Assembly: GCA_020736575.1 (NCBI GenBank)
Contig: JAGPYM010000016.1
Location: forward strand, 682,001 to 746,000
Origin: Thelonectria olida
Taxonomy: Eukaryota > Ascomycota > Sordariomycetes > Hypocreales > Nectriaceae
DNA length: 64,000 nucleotides
Direction: 5' to 3'
Shown piece by piece: positions 22,705 to 33,585 of this stretch. Below the pieces are notes generated by a model. It was not told the DNA's origin. It saw only the letters and a program-made list of their open reading frames with translations, and did no database searches. The first letter of the stretch is position 1. The number at the start of each line of letters is the position of its first letter. A program made the position numbers and the translations under genes.

Positions 22705-24423
22705 GACGGCTACCTTGCGGAGGATCGAACGGGGCGGGGTGACGGCGATGACGAAACGAGGTAGGTTACTGCGACGGCACAGGCAGAGCTGAACCTTGGC
22801 AGAGTATGAGTCGGATTATCGGGAATTCGCTGTGATCGCGCAAGGCAGAAGTGTGGAACTTTGAGAAAGGCGTAGACAAAGATACTGATTAGTGTTTGGT
22901 GATGCGATATAGGCGCAGCAAAAGGCCGGCAAGTTGCAACGAAGCCAAAACAAGCGAAGCAAAGGTATGGTCAAGGAATGGCGGGATCCAGCATGGATGG
23001 CGCCCAACAGCGTGGAACCCTGATGGACGATAACGCTCCCGAGGGAGAGATGGCACAGGCAAAGGAGCGAGGCCGACGATGCCGTGGATCGGGGACGAGT
23101 TGGGAAGATTGAGGAGAACCTGAGTTGTCAGAGCGAGAGCGAGAGCGAGGCCTCAAAGTCGCATCCGATTCAGCTGTTCGGATAAGATCCCAGAGCATTG
23201 CCTGATTCGGCGATCCATCCTGGAAGTGGATGGCACTCACTGTCAGCGTTGCACGCATCCGTTCAGTGGACTCTAGGCAGCCCAGGCGCCTGCGGTCCAG
23301 TAAATTGTGCCCATCGGACGCCTACGGCTCAGCGTCAAGGGCGGGGTGGTACAGCGGGGTCCTAGCGGGTCCAAATTAGCACGGCCTCGGCGGCTTCATG
23401 TGCCACTAAGACCTTTGGGCTGTGGATCTTGGAAGGTCTCTGATTGGCTGTAATCTTATCGATAATGCGATGACGCCAGCGGGACCGTTCTTTTTGGCTG
23501 CTGGGCATGTCACTTTTCACTGACAGAGGATCACATGCAACGCTTCTTGCTGGGTCAGAGGACTGAGTGATAAGAGCGTGCAGGTGGCAGGGTCATTTGG
23601 AGGCTTTGGCTCCTGGGATAAAATTGCGAGTGTCTTGAGAGCCTGAGAGATGTGATTGACAATTTGTCCCGCTGCTTCCGAAGTGCCCTTTCTCAAATTG
23701 CACATTTCTAGCTTTCTTGAGCCTGGTTGAGCAGGGGAGGCTATCGCCGAGTTAATAAACCATGCGATCCAAAGCAGATTCGAAACAAATAACCACTTGG
23801 AGGGGTGGTTAATGCCAGGGGTGACTTAGTGTCAATGTTTACTGAGAGGAACCGGGAGGATTTTATAATTGAGAACCGGTTAATCTGAGACCCCCAAGTA
23901 CCCAAATAAGTATTCGTACTTGGTGAACAAGATTGGCTTTAGGTTTTGCTATAGTCTTCAAGGTCCCTCTACTGCCGAACTTCTGCTGCCTGAATCCGCA
24001 TTTGAGACGAAGTTTAAAGTGTTGTTAACAACGCTTGGAAGACATGGATAAAGCCGAGGACCTAGCAACAAGGAGACAACACCAACAACGAGGTCGAATT
24101 CGACGTTGTAGGCTGAATCTAGCCACTTTATGCCAAAGAAGGCATATCTTATTGTACAAGATCTATGTAGATCATCTATGCTTCCTGTGTTCTAACATCA
24201 AGTTGTCCCCCTCTGTCGCGGTCCGCTCAGAAATCGAACCTCGCGTTGCTCGCTTCTCCTTGTCCATTGTATCAAACAGGCCAAACGACGAATATCCACA
24301 AACAATCCTCCAACCGATAATTACTCCATACTCCCCAACGAAGTAGAAGGGATAGCACAGCCAACCAAAGGCTCCATGCATACCAATACATCATACACTC
24401 TTGACCAACATCGTTGCACGAAA
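22705..24423. other. Intergenic region upstream of ATG26
   Basis: These 1.7 kb lie between the ATG26 start and the 3' end of the WD40 gene. A short GAGAGC-type microsatellite (about 23,135-23,155) is present. No open frame has ATG, length and composition that would support a gene. Confidence 0.5.
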
Positions 24424-26023
24424 TCATTGCCAAAGGCATAGTTTCCCACTGGCTGTCGCACCTGCGACCCAATCTAATGTTGGGTGGAAATGACAAACGG
24501 CAGGAACTGCAGATATCCCGTCGCCTCCTAGCTGGGCCAGTTGGCTCCCATCTTGGGCAAACACGTCCACGAATCGATTCATGTTGCCAATGACGAATTT
24601 TTGGATTCCATCGTGCGGCCGCTTCTGCCATTGCGGCTTGAGGATCGTCACCCATCGTCCGGTCTGGTTGTTGTGCGAGACTCTGTGCTTGGGTTCCATC
24701 TTTTTCGCGTTCAAATCTTGACCCGTTTTCCAAGAGCTCGCATCCGAGAAGTCATAGATTTTAATAGTGTCGTCGTAGGAAGAGGTTGCGATGTACCCCC
24801 CGGGACCCCATGATGCATGTGATACCGACAGACGAGACTCATGCTCGCCAAGGAGTGCCGGATGCCTCAGATCCCCTTTGCCAGTTATCTTTCGGGCATC
24901 CCAGATCTTTAGGGTTCGATCCAGTGAGGCTGTCGCGATCAAATGTGGTTGAAGTGGGTGAAGGCTGAAACCTCCAATCTTCTGTTCAGCCAAGGTCCAG
25001 ATCTCGGCATCATCTGGTGTTCTGAGGTCGTATCGACCTACGCCACCATCAAGTGTTGAGAAATATATTAGGTTTGGCTCGGAGTCGGCCATGTCCAGGG
25101 CCGAGATAGGGAGTTCCTCGTCAGCGTCCTTTGGCGCGTATATCTGCACGGAGGTCTCTTTTGCAAGATCGATCCTTCGAATTGAGGAATCGTATGATGA
25201 CGAGTACACATAGTTGGCGTCGCTGGGAGGAAATATGAAGGATGATATCGTACGTGAGTGGGCCTTGAAAGCAGAGATCTGCGGATCTGGGATATCCGCA
25301 TCCTCGTCCTCGTCGTCAACTTCAGGTACCGTCTGCGAGGCGTCAAATACACCCATGGCGCCCTCCTTGTCCCCAGCAAAGATGATCGGCTTCGATTCTA
25401 TCGGGTGCAGACCAAGAGCATAGACGCGCTGTGGGGTAATTTTGATTTCTGGAGATATGAGTTAGTGACATTGGTGAATGAAGAAACAAAATGGCAACTG
25501 TACCGTTAGGTGCCCATTGCTCGTATAGCTTGAGACTACCCATTCGCAACCTCAAGTCTTTGAGGCTCTTGTTTGTCGTCTCCTTGATATCTTCTTCTGT
25601 AAAAGTTCGCACACCAGGTTGTGCGCCGCGGACGAGACCTTGAAGACCTGCCACGCCTGCTTGCCATTTCTTTCCTTCCACTGAAATGTCTCCAAGGCTC
25701 AGATCACTTGTGACCCTCATCTTCTTGGCCTTTGCCTGATTAGCCGCGGCTTCTATCTCAACCTCCATTTTACGCTTGAGCGTATCATTGCTGGCATCTA
25801 GGCCAGCTAGGCGCGAGCTTTGGCGAGTTGGCCTTGTCGGCTCTCGCTTCACGGATGCGCCCCTCGTTTTCGGCTTTGATGCCGGCTTTGATGTGGGCGT
25901 CTTGGGTGGTGCAATGTTTTTAGCGATCGCAGCTGCATTATTAAGGAGCTTTTGATTGGCCTCAAGGTTTTCGCGCCGCCTCTGCTCGAAGGCGCTCATC
26001 TTCTCTTCTTTCGGAGGAGACAT
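24424..26023 (-). CDS. CMR1: WD40 DNA-damage-binding protein CMR1 (WDR76 family)
   Basis: Homologues bind damaged DNA and gather in the intranuclear quality-control compartment. Two exons (26023-25504, 25448-24424) encode 514 residues. A helical, Lys/Ala-rich amino part (FEQRRRENLEANQKLL) is followed by a basic linker with SSRLAGLD, then a seven-blade WD40 region that includes IATASLDRTLKIWD, IATSSYDDTIKIYD and a closing WVAGATASGKLCLW. An acidic stretch (DDEDEDADIPD) is set in an early blade. The intron (25449-25503) restores EIKITPQRVYALGLHP. An alternative start eight codons downstream (MSAFEQRR) is possible. The gene is divergent from the MTF2-like gene across a short promoter. Confidence 0.9.
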
Positions 26024-26403
26024 CTTGGATCGATGTTCGTACCGTGGGCAATAATGAAATTGAGGGCCTAACGGGAGTAGACAAGGAAAGGACTGAGATT
26101 GCCACGAAGTAGGGCTTGTGCTTTAAAGACAATAAAAGGTAGGCAAGGATTCGCAGGCAACAAGGTCAAAGTGGGATGCGTTGCGCGCTGTGCGAGTCGG
26201 AAACGCGACTGGAGAAATTGCTTTGGCGCGAAGTCACGCGGCGCATTCATGACGCGCTTTCTCAATTCCGAGGTTTAGCCGCCCTCGAGAGCCTTTGCCG
26301 CTTTGGTGCAATTTTCATGTGAAGAATGAGTTTGAAGTTCTCAAGTCATTTACACGAAGCAGGATATCTCAGTTTGATTTCACTACACCATTATTTTTTA
26401 ATC
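26024..26403. promoter_or_regulatory. Bidirectional promoter CMR1 / MTF2-like
   Basis: These 380 bp separate two divergent genes and must hold both promoters. No clear known element was recognised. Confidence 0.5.
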
Positions 26404-27837
26404 ATGCGTCCTCATCTAGTTTCGTTTCCTCATCTGACCCGGACTCTGCAACGGGCTTGCGGACGGCCCCCGCCCTTTGTCACCGTTCACCAAGCAGCTT
26501 TCGCCTCTGGCAGAGGCCGACCAACCAGGACGCCATCCGCAGGCAAGGGTGATGGCTCGATTCCTTTTGAATGGGACAATGAGAACGATGCAAGAGACCA
26601 TGAATCCGCCGAAGGGGAGAAGGAGGTGTCTACAATCACGCCAAGTGAGGAGTCTGTTTTCCAGCGCATCTTCAAAGAGATTACTCAGGGCCAAATGCCC
26701 ACGCCAAAGAGACCATCTGGGTCAAATGAAGGAGCCCGTTCGAGAGGACCATCAATGCCAGCAATGGGCGGATTCGGTGCTGAGCCTGGGCGCTTTCTTG
26801 ACAATGAGAGATATCCGCCATCTCTTAAGCCTGCCGCTATGATGGCTCTTAACAAATTTAAGCTGGCTCCCGATCGTCCCCGTCTCAGCGGCATGCCCGG
26901 GTTGGCAGAAGCAGAGGCTAGGCAAATGGCTGAGTGGCAAAAGAACCACGAGATTCAAACCAAGGAGAAGGAGAGAGTCGTGGCGTTGATGAACCAGTGT
27001 CGGTCAGATCTTGACCTCTGGCAGGTCATGGAAAAAGAGGTTTTCTCCCTTCCCGAGAAACTTGGAATCGTCGAGAGGACCCCGGAGACACCTGCAAAAA
27101 GAAAGCGGAAGAACAAGAAGCAACCCACCAAGGCCAAAGAGATCCCAAACGACACCGTGTTGAATGAAATCCCGCTCGCAGGCGGAGAACGTTCGATGGA
27201 TATTCATGGACCTCTTTACCCCCACTACCTCGCCATCGGTATCGAGCTCTTTGACACGGCCTTTTCCAAGTCATCCCCCTTGGCTTTCAACATCATCCCC
27301 CGGATGAAGATGATCGGTCTTCCTTCCTATGTGCTCGGCGTTTCGACGAGTCTGTTCAACAAACTCGCTCAGATCCACTGGAACCAATTCGGTGATCTCG
27401 TGTCCACCCTCAACACTCTGGAAGAGATGAGGGAAGTAGTTTGGGCAGACTACGATACCGAGGACCTCCTGAAACGACTCCGCAACGAACTACATGGTTG
27501 TACGTGGGGTGCCCAGGGCCCCTTCGTGATGGCCATGACCCAATTACCTCCTTATAACGGCAATCAAGCCGGAAGAATCGAAGCCCTAGAAAACTACACC
27601 GCTCAGTCAATCAGGGAGCAACGCCTCAGCAAGACGCCGGGTGAGGTTGTTGAGGTTATTGAGGACGAAGATGACGAAGATGACGAGATTCTCAACCCTC
27701 GTGGCATCCGTGGTAACAACAATAGTCACGGCAGTCGTGATAGGGGGGACAGCCATGACAGCCATGACGCCCCTGATGATTACGACTACAATCGCGGTAC
27801 TCGTAATAAGTTCCAGTACGAGCATCGAGGGCTGTGA
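26404..27837 (+). CDS. Mitochondrial MTF2/NAM1-like RNA-processing protein
   Basis: This is probably a mitochondrial matrix protein that helps mitochondrial mRNA processing or translation, as yeast Mtf2/Nam1 does. The frame is open from 26326, but the ATG at 26404 gives a good targeting sequence (MRPHLVSFPHLTRTLQRACGR, rich in Arg and lacking acids). It encodes 477 residues without introns. The carboxy-terminal MTF2-like domain is visible as PLYPHYLAIGIELFDTAF, FNIIPRMKMIGLPSYVLGVS and LLKRLRNELHG. A basic linker (KRKRKNKKQPTKAK) precedes it. The carboxy tail is an acidic run (EDEDDEDDE) followed by an Asp/Ser/His-rich segment. Family assignment is from recall of the domain pattern, so moderate. 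Confidence 0.72.
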   Translation: MRPHLVSFPHLTRTLQRACGRPPPFVTVHQAAFASGRGRPTRTPSAGKGDGSIPFEWDNENDARDHESAEGEKEVSTITPSEESVFQRIFKEITQGQMPTPKRPSGSNEGARSRGPSMPAMGGFGAEPGRFLDNERYPPSLKPAAMMALNKFKLAPDRPRLSGMPGLAEAEARQMAEWQKNHEIQTKEKERVVALMNQCRSDLDLWQVMEKEVFSLPEKLGIVERTPETPAKRKRKNKKQPTKAKEIPNDTVLNEIPLAGGERSMDIHGPLYPHYLAIGIELFDTAFSKSSPLAFNIIPRMKMIGLPSYVLGVSTSLFNKLAQIHWNQFGDLVSTLNTLEEMREVVWADYDTEDLLKRLRNELHGCTWGAQGPFVMAMTQLPPYNGNQAGRIEALENYTAQSIREQRLSKTPGEVVEVIEDEDDEDDEILNPRGIRGNNNSHGSRDRGDSHDSHDAPDDYDYNRGTRNKFQYEHRGL

Positions 27838-28189
27838 GCTCAACTGTACGATTAAATGAAGAACCCTGTAACACTCATGTAACAATATTAAAAAGGCATC
27901 TGGGATGGAGTTTGAGAGAGATCATAGCGTACGTATGCAGGTTTACTACCGGCTATATTGAACCCATACAATATGAAGGAGACAGGTACAGATAGAGCCT
28001 CATGGAATTTGGATGATTCACCACATTGATTAGACTACCTACTCAACCCTTCATGCTCGAATGCAGTCATCCTCCGCCAGGCAGACGATCATGGCTGGTA
28101 ACGCCACATGTAACCACACATGATGCCGTCCTTCGCTACCTCCAGTACACAACACAGAGAAGCGAAATTGGCCAAAAAGACAAAAAGAA

Positions 28190-28243
28190 ACATACAACAG
28201 CGAGGATTCTAGTTCGCCGCTTCTCAGCTTAACGTGCGGGGAG
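28190..28243 (-). pseudogene. 5S rRNA gene relic, 3' half
   Basis: Read on the minus strand, this segment begins near 5S nucleotide 43 (CTCCCC), carries the helix II 3' strand CTGAGAAGC and ends GTTGTATGT with T-rich termination sequence after it. About 24 nt corresponding to helix IV are missing. The 5' half is absent here. A matching 5' half lies at 33586-33634 on the same strand. Confidence 0.8.
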
Positions 28244-28514
28244 CTGGCGGGGTTTCTTTCCTGCTGATTCCCAGCCTGAGGTTCAACCAGTTATCGCTCC
28301 ATTAATGGTACCGGCGGTCCTTCCACTGGGCCAGCCCGCCCGGCGAGACATTTCACATCCCTCCTCTTCTTCTTGATGGCTTATTATAGCTATGCTTATT
28401 TTCATCCTTCCAGGAGCAGTCTGCCCCTATATATATGCCTTCCTCCCTCTAATTGCATTATTGCCAGGGTCCCCCTCTGTCGCCCACTACAGCGGCGTCC
28501 GTCCGCCGTCATCC

Positions 28515-31500
28515 TTAGGTAGCGTCTGGGTGTGCGTTACCCGTATCAAGCAGCAGCTTGACGACAGCCTTATGGCCCCCCTCTGCCGCCAACTGCAGCG
28601 GCGTCCGTCCGTTGAAGTCCTTAGCGCCCGGGTCGGCCTTGCCTGTATCGAGCAGCAGCTTGACGGTAGCCTCATGGCCCCCCTCTGCCGCCAACTGCAG
28701 CGGCGTCTGTTTGTAATTGTCCTTAGCGCCCGGGTCGGCCTTGCCTGTATCGAGCAGCAGCTTGACGACAGCCTCGTGTCCCTCCTTTGCCGCCCACTGC
28801 AGCGGCGTCCGTCCGATATTGTCTTTGGCGTCCGGGTCGGCCTTACCCATGTCGAGCAGCAGCTTGACGACAGCCTCGTGGCCTCTCTCTGCCGCCCACC
28901 GCAGCGCCGTCCGCCCGTAGTCTCCTGTAGTGCCCGGGTTGGCCTTACCTGTATCGAGTAGCAGCTTAACGACGGCCTCATGGCCCCCCTTTGCCGCCCA
29001 CTGCAGAGATGTTTGTTTGGAATGGTCCATACCGTCTGGGTGTACCTTGCCCGTATCAAGCAGCAGCTTAACGACAGCCTCGTGGCCCCCCTCTGCCGCA
29101 CGCAGCAGCGGCGTCCGTCCGTCCCTGTCAATGGCGCCCGGCTCGACACGTAGATCTCTTAGTAATATCTCGACTGTAGAGCTGCATCCGATTTCTGATG
29201 CATGTGACAGAGGTGTCCGGTCTCTCCTGTCTGTAGTGTTCGGGGATGCCCCCCTATCCATTAATTCCTTCACGGCGTCGATGCTCCCACTTTGCGCGGC
29301 ATAAGATAGCGCTGTTCTGTGATCTTGGTCTTTAAAGTCCGGTTCTGTGCCTAATTCAAGCAACGCAAGCACCACCTCAGCCCAGCCGTGCTTCGCCGCC
29401 AAACAGAGGGCCTTTCCTTTTTCTTCATTTGTCATTGAGGTTGATAGAGTGAGGTAAAGTAAGGTTGAAGTTAAGCCGGCTCCAATCGCCGAGGGAAGTC
29501 CACCGCCACCGACGTCATGTCCCTGGTGGTCAACCCTTTCTGCAATGCGATTATAACGATCTATAATCTCGACAACAGCTTTGGGGAGTGACTGACTGCG
29601 GCCGGATTTCTGGTCTGAGAGCCATTTAATACCACAAGAGCCGAACTGTTTCGTATCATTGCCTCGCATTGCCCACCGGTATAACTCGCCTAGTGCGCTT
29701 GCTGCTCGTTTGGCAAGTTCACCCGAGTTGGTCAGTTGGTCATTCTGGCATTCATCCACTCTCGCATGAGGCTGAGGCTCGGTGCAAATTCTCCATGCCC
29801 ATCGGAGCATTGTCTCTGCCTGCACCCACTCATCACGCCTTCGATGCTGATTCGCGCTTTTCCTAGCTGCTTCTAAGGCACTCCCTGCGGAGGACAACGT
29901 CAGTCGAGATAGAATCGGAGGCAAGACACACAACAAGGCATCCTCTCTCGGGCCAAATTGGCTTTCGGTAAATAGTTTCACCAGCTCGGACACTAAGCCA
30001 TTTTCCAGACGAAAGTGTTGCGTTTCTTCTTGAATATCCATGCTGCCAAAGTCGTCCACAACGTCAAGAATGCTCTTGATAAACGACCCAAAAACCTCCT
30101 GGGTGCATAGGGATAGAAGAGAGCTGTTTGTAGGAGCTGACCAGACTCTAAATCGGACAGCACCTTGGCCCTGTGGCAGCTCCATGGCATGCCAACCAAA
30201 GAACCGGGCTATTTGCTGGTCTGGATTTCCAGGCAGGTCACTTGATCGAGGTTTATGCCAGGTGTGCTTTTCCTCGCCTTGTTTCCATATGGTACTTGGA
30301 TCGCCGCGTTGGATGGAGGTAAGATGAAGCGTGTCTTCCATAAAACGGGGGATCATGCTGCCGAGCCATATCTTTAGGTCAGTTTCTGCGATATTTCGGT
30401 TGGTTGAAACGATGCGCCGCGCCGGGATTTCAGTAGCTCGAGATTCTGTGAGCTGACTCCGTGAGTCTGATACCTCAACCGCAGGATCAGACTTTAGTGA
30501 CCAAACCCACAACCCCAGAAGCCCTTCCAGATCTAGTTTGTTTTGGAGTCTCCAAGGGTTTTCTGGGCTCTCACGCCTTAGGTGTAAGTACAGGATGTGT
30601 TGGTTTCGTGACTCCGTAGAAGCTTTGCCTGGTTCAGAATTTGTTGGCAGGTCCTTGGAAGCGACGTCACAGGCAATCCCCCAGGACATGGATTCAGCAT
30701 TCTTCCACTCTTTCCGGATCTTAGGGCTCTTTGAGAATACTGTGCTGGCTGCAGACTCGATGGCCAGAGCAAGTCGCTGAGCGTTCTCCCGGACTTCAAC
30801 CATTCCGACATCAAACTCCTCTGCAGAAGTTGTAGACTTTGTTTGGGTGTTTGGCGCCTGGGTGAGCTGCGCGAGGCGAGTCCGGTAGGCCAATAGTTTG
30901 CCAGCGACATTTGGCTTATCAGGAGTGGGTGGAGACCCCGGCCTGACTCTATCTGCGTTGCCACAGAATCTCCAAAGGTGACGTGGAGGATCTGGAGGAC
31001 TAAATGACGCACCAGGTGATGGAGCCGGTGATGAAAGATTCAAGTCGCGCTGAATATCTTCTCCACCAATACGTAAAGCAAGCCAGTCAAGTTCGTGCCC
31101 AACAACCTCGTCCGGACACTGAGCAAGAAAGTTGTCGTCCGGTTTTAGGCGCTGCATGCGGAGCGCGGCTCGCGCCGCACTCATCGCCATGATGGCTCCA
31201 AGCTGGGCCACAGAGACCGCAGAATGGATACCACGTAGCCCGACAAACTGCATCACAAAGCCGGCGACGGTGGTACCAACAGCTGCCCAAACGACAGGTT
31301 CCGAAGCTTTTGACCGGTTCTTCCATGAGGTGATGTACTGCTGTAGAGGCTCGTCGTGATCGCTGCAACAGAAGGGGTCAAAGATTTGATCCCCAAGGAC
31401 TTGTCCTCCAGGCTGTACCCAGTATATAGACGAATACGTCGGTCTGTTTGCTGCTGCTGCTGGCTGTTCACCAATGCCGTTCCGTTTCCTGTAAAATATG

Positions 31501-32282
31501 CGCTCGTTTGTGCTCTGGCCCACAAGAAATGCGCAAAGAAAGATGCCACCGCACATAAGAAGAGTTCCAGCGATGGTCAGCGGGCAGGCGTACGATTCTG
31601 GACGACTGCCACCCTTCTCCCACTTCAGGTAGTATGTCACAACGCCCGCAAAGACCAAAACGCCGACCTGCAAAACCATGCCAACTATGGCGACTGCCCA
31701 GAAAACAGCTGGGGGTTTTCTTTTGATTCCGACGTTGAGAGAGAGATTTGGAGCAAACGCGTCAGTGACAGACTCGGCGTCACCCAAGGGCGGTCCGTTC
31801 CACTCGTCTTGATCTTTTCTGTTGACGAATTCTCGAAATGTGTATATCCCTGCTGTACCATCGGCGGAATCTTGCTTGGCCGGATCATAAACAACCTCGA
31901 GAATCTTTGGACGTCCAAAAACTCGTGCAATGCCGCCGTTATTGTAGAGCTCACACACATCTCGGCTCGTAGAGGAGCACAGCTCGGCCTCAGCGTTCCC
32001 TCCTCCCTCTTGCGCTCTGCCGATGAAGGCACGCAGCGACGGGCTCCCGCACACGCGAATCGCAGAGACGACCGCGGTCAGGATGCCCATCGGTGCCATT
32101 GCGAATATGAAATAATCAAGCAGAGTAATGCTTTCGCTGAGGTACTGCTTCGTGATCTGCTCACCGAAGAGGGATAAAAACGGTGCCAGATCGGTTGCGA
32201 GATTATTCGAGAAGTCATCCCAGCCGTCCGCGCGGACAGGTGGGAGGCCGAGAAGGATGCAGAAGCAAGCAGTAAAGAACAT
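28515..32282 (-). CDS. Large membrane-associated ankyrin repeat protein (fungal family, function unknown)
   Basis: A single exon encodes 1255 residues. The amino end has a signal-peptide-like segment (MFFTACFCILLGLPPVRA), then a block starting DGWDDFSNNLATDLAPFL that I recognise as a conserved fungal family of unknown function. About four hydrophobic segments follow in the first 400 residues (including MAPMGILTAVVSAIRV, VAIVGMVLQVGVLVFAGVV and GTLLMCGGIFLCAFLVG). A long soluble middle region without a recognised domain leads into about nine ankyrin repeats. The last six are 34 residues each and nearly identical. No NACHT or NB-ARC motif was found. The reading frame ends directly after a complete repeat, and a decayed further repeat follows the stop. 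It is isolated in gene-poor DNA between two 5S rRNA halves. A role in recognition or non-self response is only a guess from the repeat pattern. Confidence 0.85.
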   Translation of the reverse strand: MFFTACFCILLGLPPVRADGWDDFSNNLATDLAPFLSLFGEQITKQYLSESITLLDYFIFAMAPMGILTAVVSAIRVCGSPSLRAFIGRAQEGGGNAEAELCSSTSRDVCELYNNGGIARVFGRPKILEVVYDPAKQDSADGTAGIYTFREFVNRKDQDEWNGPPLGDAESVTDAFAPNLSLNVGIKRKPPAVFWAVAIVGMVLQVGVLVFAGVVTYYLKWEKGGSRPESYACPLTIAGTLLMCGGIFLCAFLVGQSTNERIFYRKRNGIGEQPAAAANRPTYSSIYWVQPGGQVLGDQIFDPFCCSDHDEPLQQYITSWKNRSKASEPVVWAAVGTTVAGFVMQFVGLRGIHSAVSVAQLGAIMAMSAARAALRMQRLKPDDNFLAQCPDEVVGHELDWLALRIGGEDIQRDLNLSSPAPSPGASFSPPDPPRHLWRFCGNADRVRPGSPPTPDKPNVAGKLLAYRTRLAQLTQAPNTQTKSTTSAEEFDVGMVEVRENAQRLALAIESAASTVFSKSPKIRKEWKNAESMSWGIACDVASKDLPTNSEPGKASTESRNQHILYLHLRRESPENPWRLQNKLDLEGLLGLWVWSLKSDPAVEVSDSRSQLTESRATEIPARRIVSTNRNIAETDLKIWLGSMIPRFMEDTLHLTSIQRGDPSTIWKQGEEKHTWHKPRSSDLPGNPDQQIARFFGWHAMELPQGQGAVRFRVWSAPTNSSLLSLCTQEVFGSFIKSILDVVDDFGSMDIQEETQHFRLENGLVSELVKLFTESQFGPREDALLCVLPPILSRLTLSSAGSALEAARKSANQHRRRDEWVQAETMLRWAWRICTEPQPHARVDECQNDQLTNSGELAKRAASALGELYRWAMRGNDTKQFGSCGIKWLSDQKSGRSQSLPKAVVEIIDRYNRIAERVDHQGHDVGGGGLPSAIGAGLTSTLLYLTLSTSMTNEEKGKALCLAAKHGWAEVVLALLELGTEPDFKDQDHRTALSYAAQSGSIDAVKELMDRGASPNTTDRRDRTPLSHASEIGCSSTVEILLRDLRVEPGAIDRDGRTPLLRAAEGGHEAVVKLLLDTGKVHPDGMDHSKQTSLQWAAKGGHEAVVKLLLDTGKANPGTTGDYGRTALRWAAERGHEAVVKLLLDMGKADPDAKDNIGRTPLQWAAKEGHEAVVKLLLDTGKADPGAKDNYKQTPLQLAAEGGHEATVKLLLDTGKADPGAKDFNGRTPLQLAAEGGHKAVVKLLLDTGNAHPDAT
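28518..29129 (-). repeat. Six tandem 102-bp ankyrin-coding repeats
   Basis: Six head-to-tail units of 102 bp code for 34 residues each. Most of each unit (such as GHEAVVKLLLDTGKADPGAK) is nearly invariant. Differences concentrate in the first six to ten codons, giving starts such as DFNGRTP, DNYKQTP, DNIGRTP, GDYGRTA and DHSKQTS. A decayed seventh unit lies at 28468-28514. Confidence 0.92.
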
Positions 32283-33585
32283 GTTTGAGGCTGCACGTTA
32301 GAAGCTTAGGCTGTTACTGTGCAGGTTCCGAACGTGTGGACTTAAGACTGACACAGGACAGGACTTTTGCGACTCCAAGCTTGGCCGAGAGATAGAGCTC
32401 TATATGAGCTTCGTGCCCAACGACGGATGCATCGACACGTCAGACGAGGCTTCTGCAAGCCACCCGGTCCATCTTAAGAAGGCGTCGCCAATCAGCGGCA
32501 CCTAACGCTAGCCGTTAATGCAGCGACAGTGTGCTACCAACTAAAGAAAATAGACATGTAATTGTAAGGCACTTCTTACATTAGTGAGTGACGCGATGCT
32601 CAGTTTTTGCGTGAGAAACAGGGGAAAAGCCAATAAGGCCTTCAAAGACAGGCGCTTAAGGAAGGGGGAGAAAGAATGAAGGGTGTATTGGCGACCGAGC
32701 GCAAGCTACGGCTTACCTGAGTGCGGTTGTGGGCTCTGTGGGGTTGACGTGCAACATGCTGGCGAGGCTCGGCGGCTATCACGTTAAGGCTGCATCCTAT
32801 TTGCTGTGCGGAGTTACACGAACGCGCGCCTTCTTCCTTAGAAGAGAGCGAACCAAGAGACATATCGATATTCCGCAGACTGGAGTGGGAAATGATAATG
32901 TGTTGAGTACTGTATCATTTGGAGCAAACTGAGACCAGCATAGTTAACGGGAATGGCGATTCAAATTCTGTAAACGCTCCTCAGCCTAATCGCGAGGAGG
33001 CACCGAGCCCCTCGTGGGTTCAGTCACAATCTGGAACAGATGGGCGATTTGACAGGTCTGCTAGCCGCTATGACATCTCAAACCGTTGAAGGTCTATGCA
33101 ATTAAACGTACAAGAGAAAACATGACTCATTTGCAGCCAGGTACGGATACTCCATACAGATTACATAAGTAGCTTTAATTAACCCAGTCCATTCAAGCAA
33201 CGCACACGCCTCTGCAAACGTTACAGCTGGGTATCCAATGGGTTATTACGGTTGGCCAACCGTTTTAGACGGTAGTTCGGACTTCAAACGGTATTGCATA
33301 ATTGTGAACAGATGGTGAGGTTTAATAAGCAGTTTGAGAATCCAAAATCATAATAAAATAGAATAAAAAAATAATAGCATGAAACTAGAAAGAAGAAGAC
33401 GGCAAAATTGAGAAATAGAATATAAAGAAACGAACATTATAATACAAAGATCAATATTATGCACTCCCGGTGATCTTCTATAGTCACTAGTTCGTGGGGC
33501 TGGATGAAGGGCCTCTAGAATTGAATGTCTGGGGCCCCATTTTCGGAGGCACAAGACTCTAGAAATGGATGCACATATTCCACAG

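Noticed and set aside
28392..29149. Open frames on both strands across the ankyrin repeats, giving repetitive Arg/Ser- and Leu-rich proteins
   Set aside because: They repeat only because the underlying DNA repeats every 102 bp. The minus-strand ankyrin frame explains the region.
28244..33585. Recognised class of transposon for the proposed insertion
   Set aside because: No transposase, reverse transcriptase, long terminal repeat or terminal inverted repeat was seen, so no element class is claimed.
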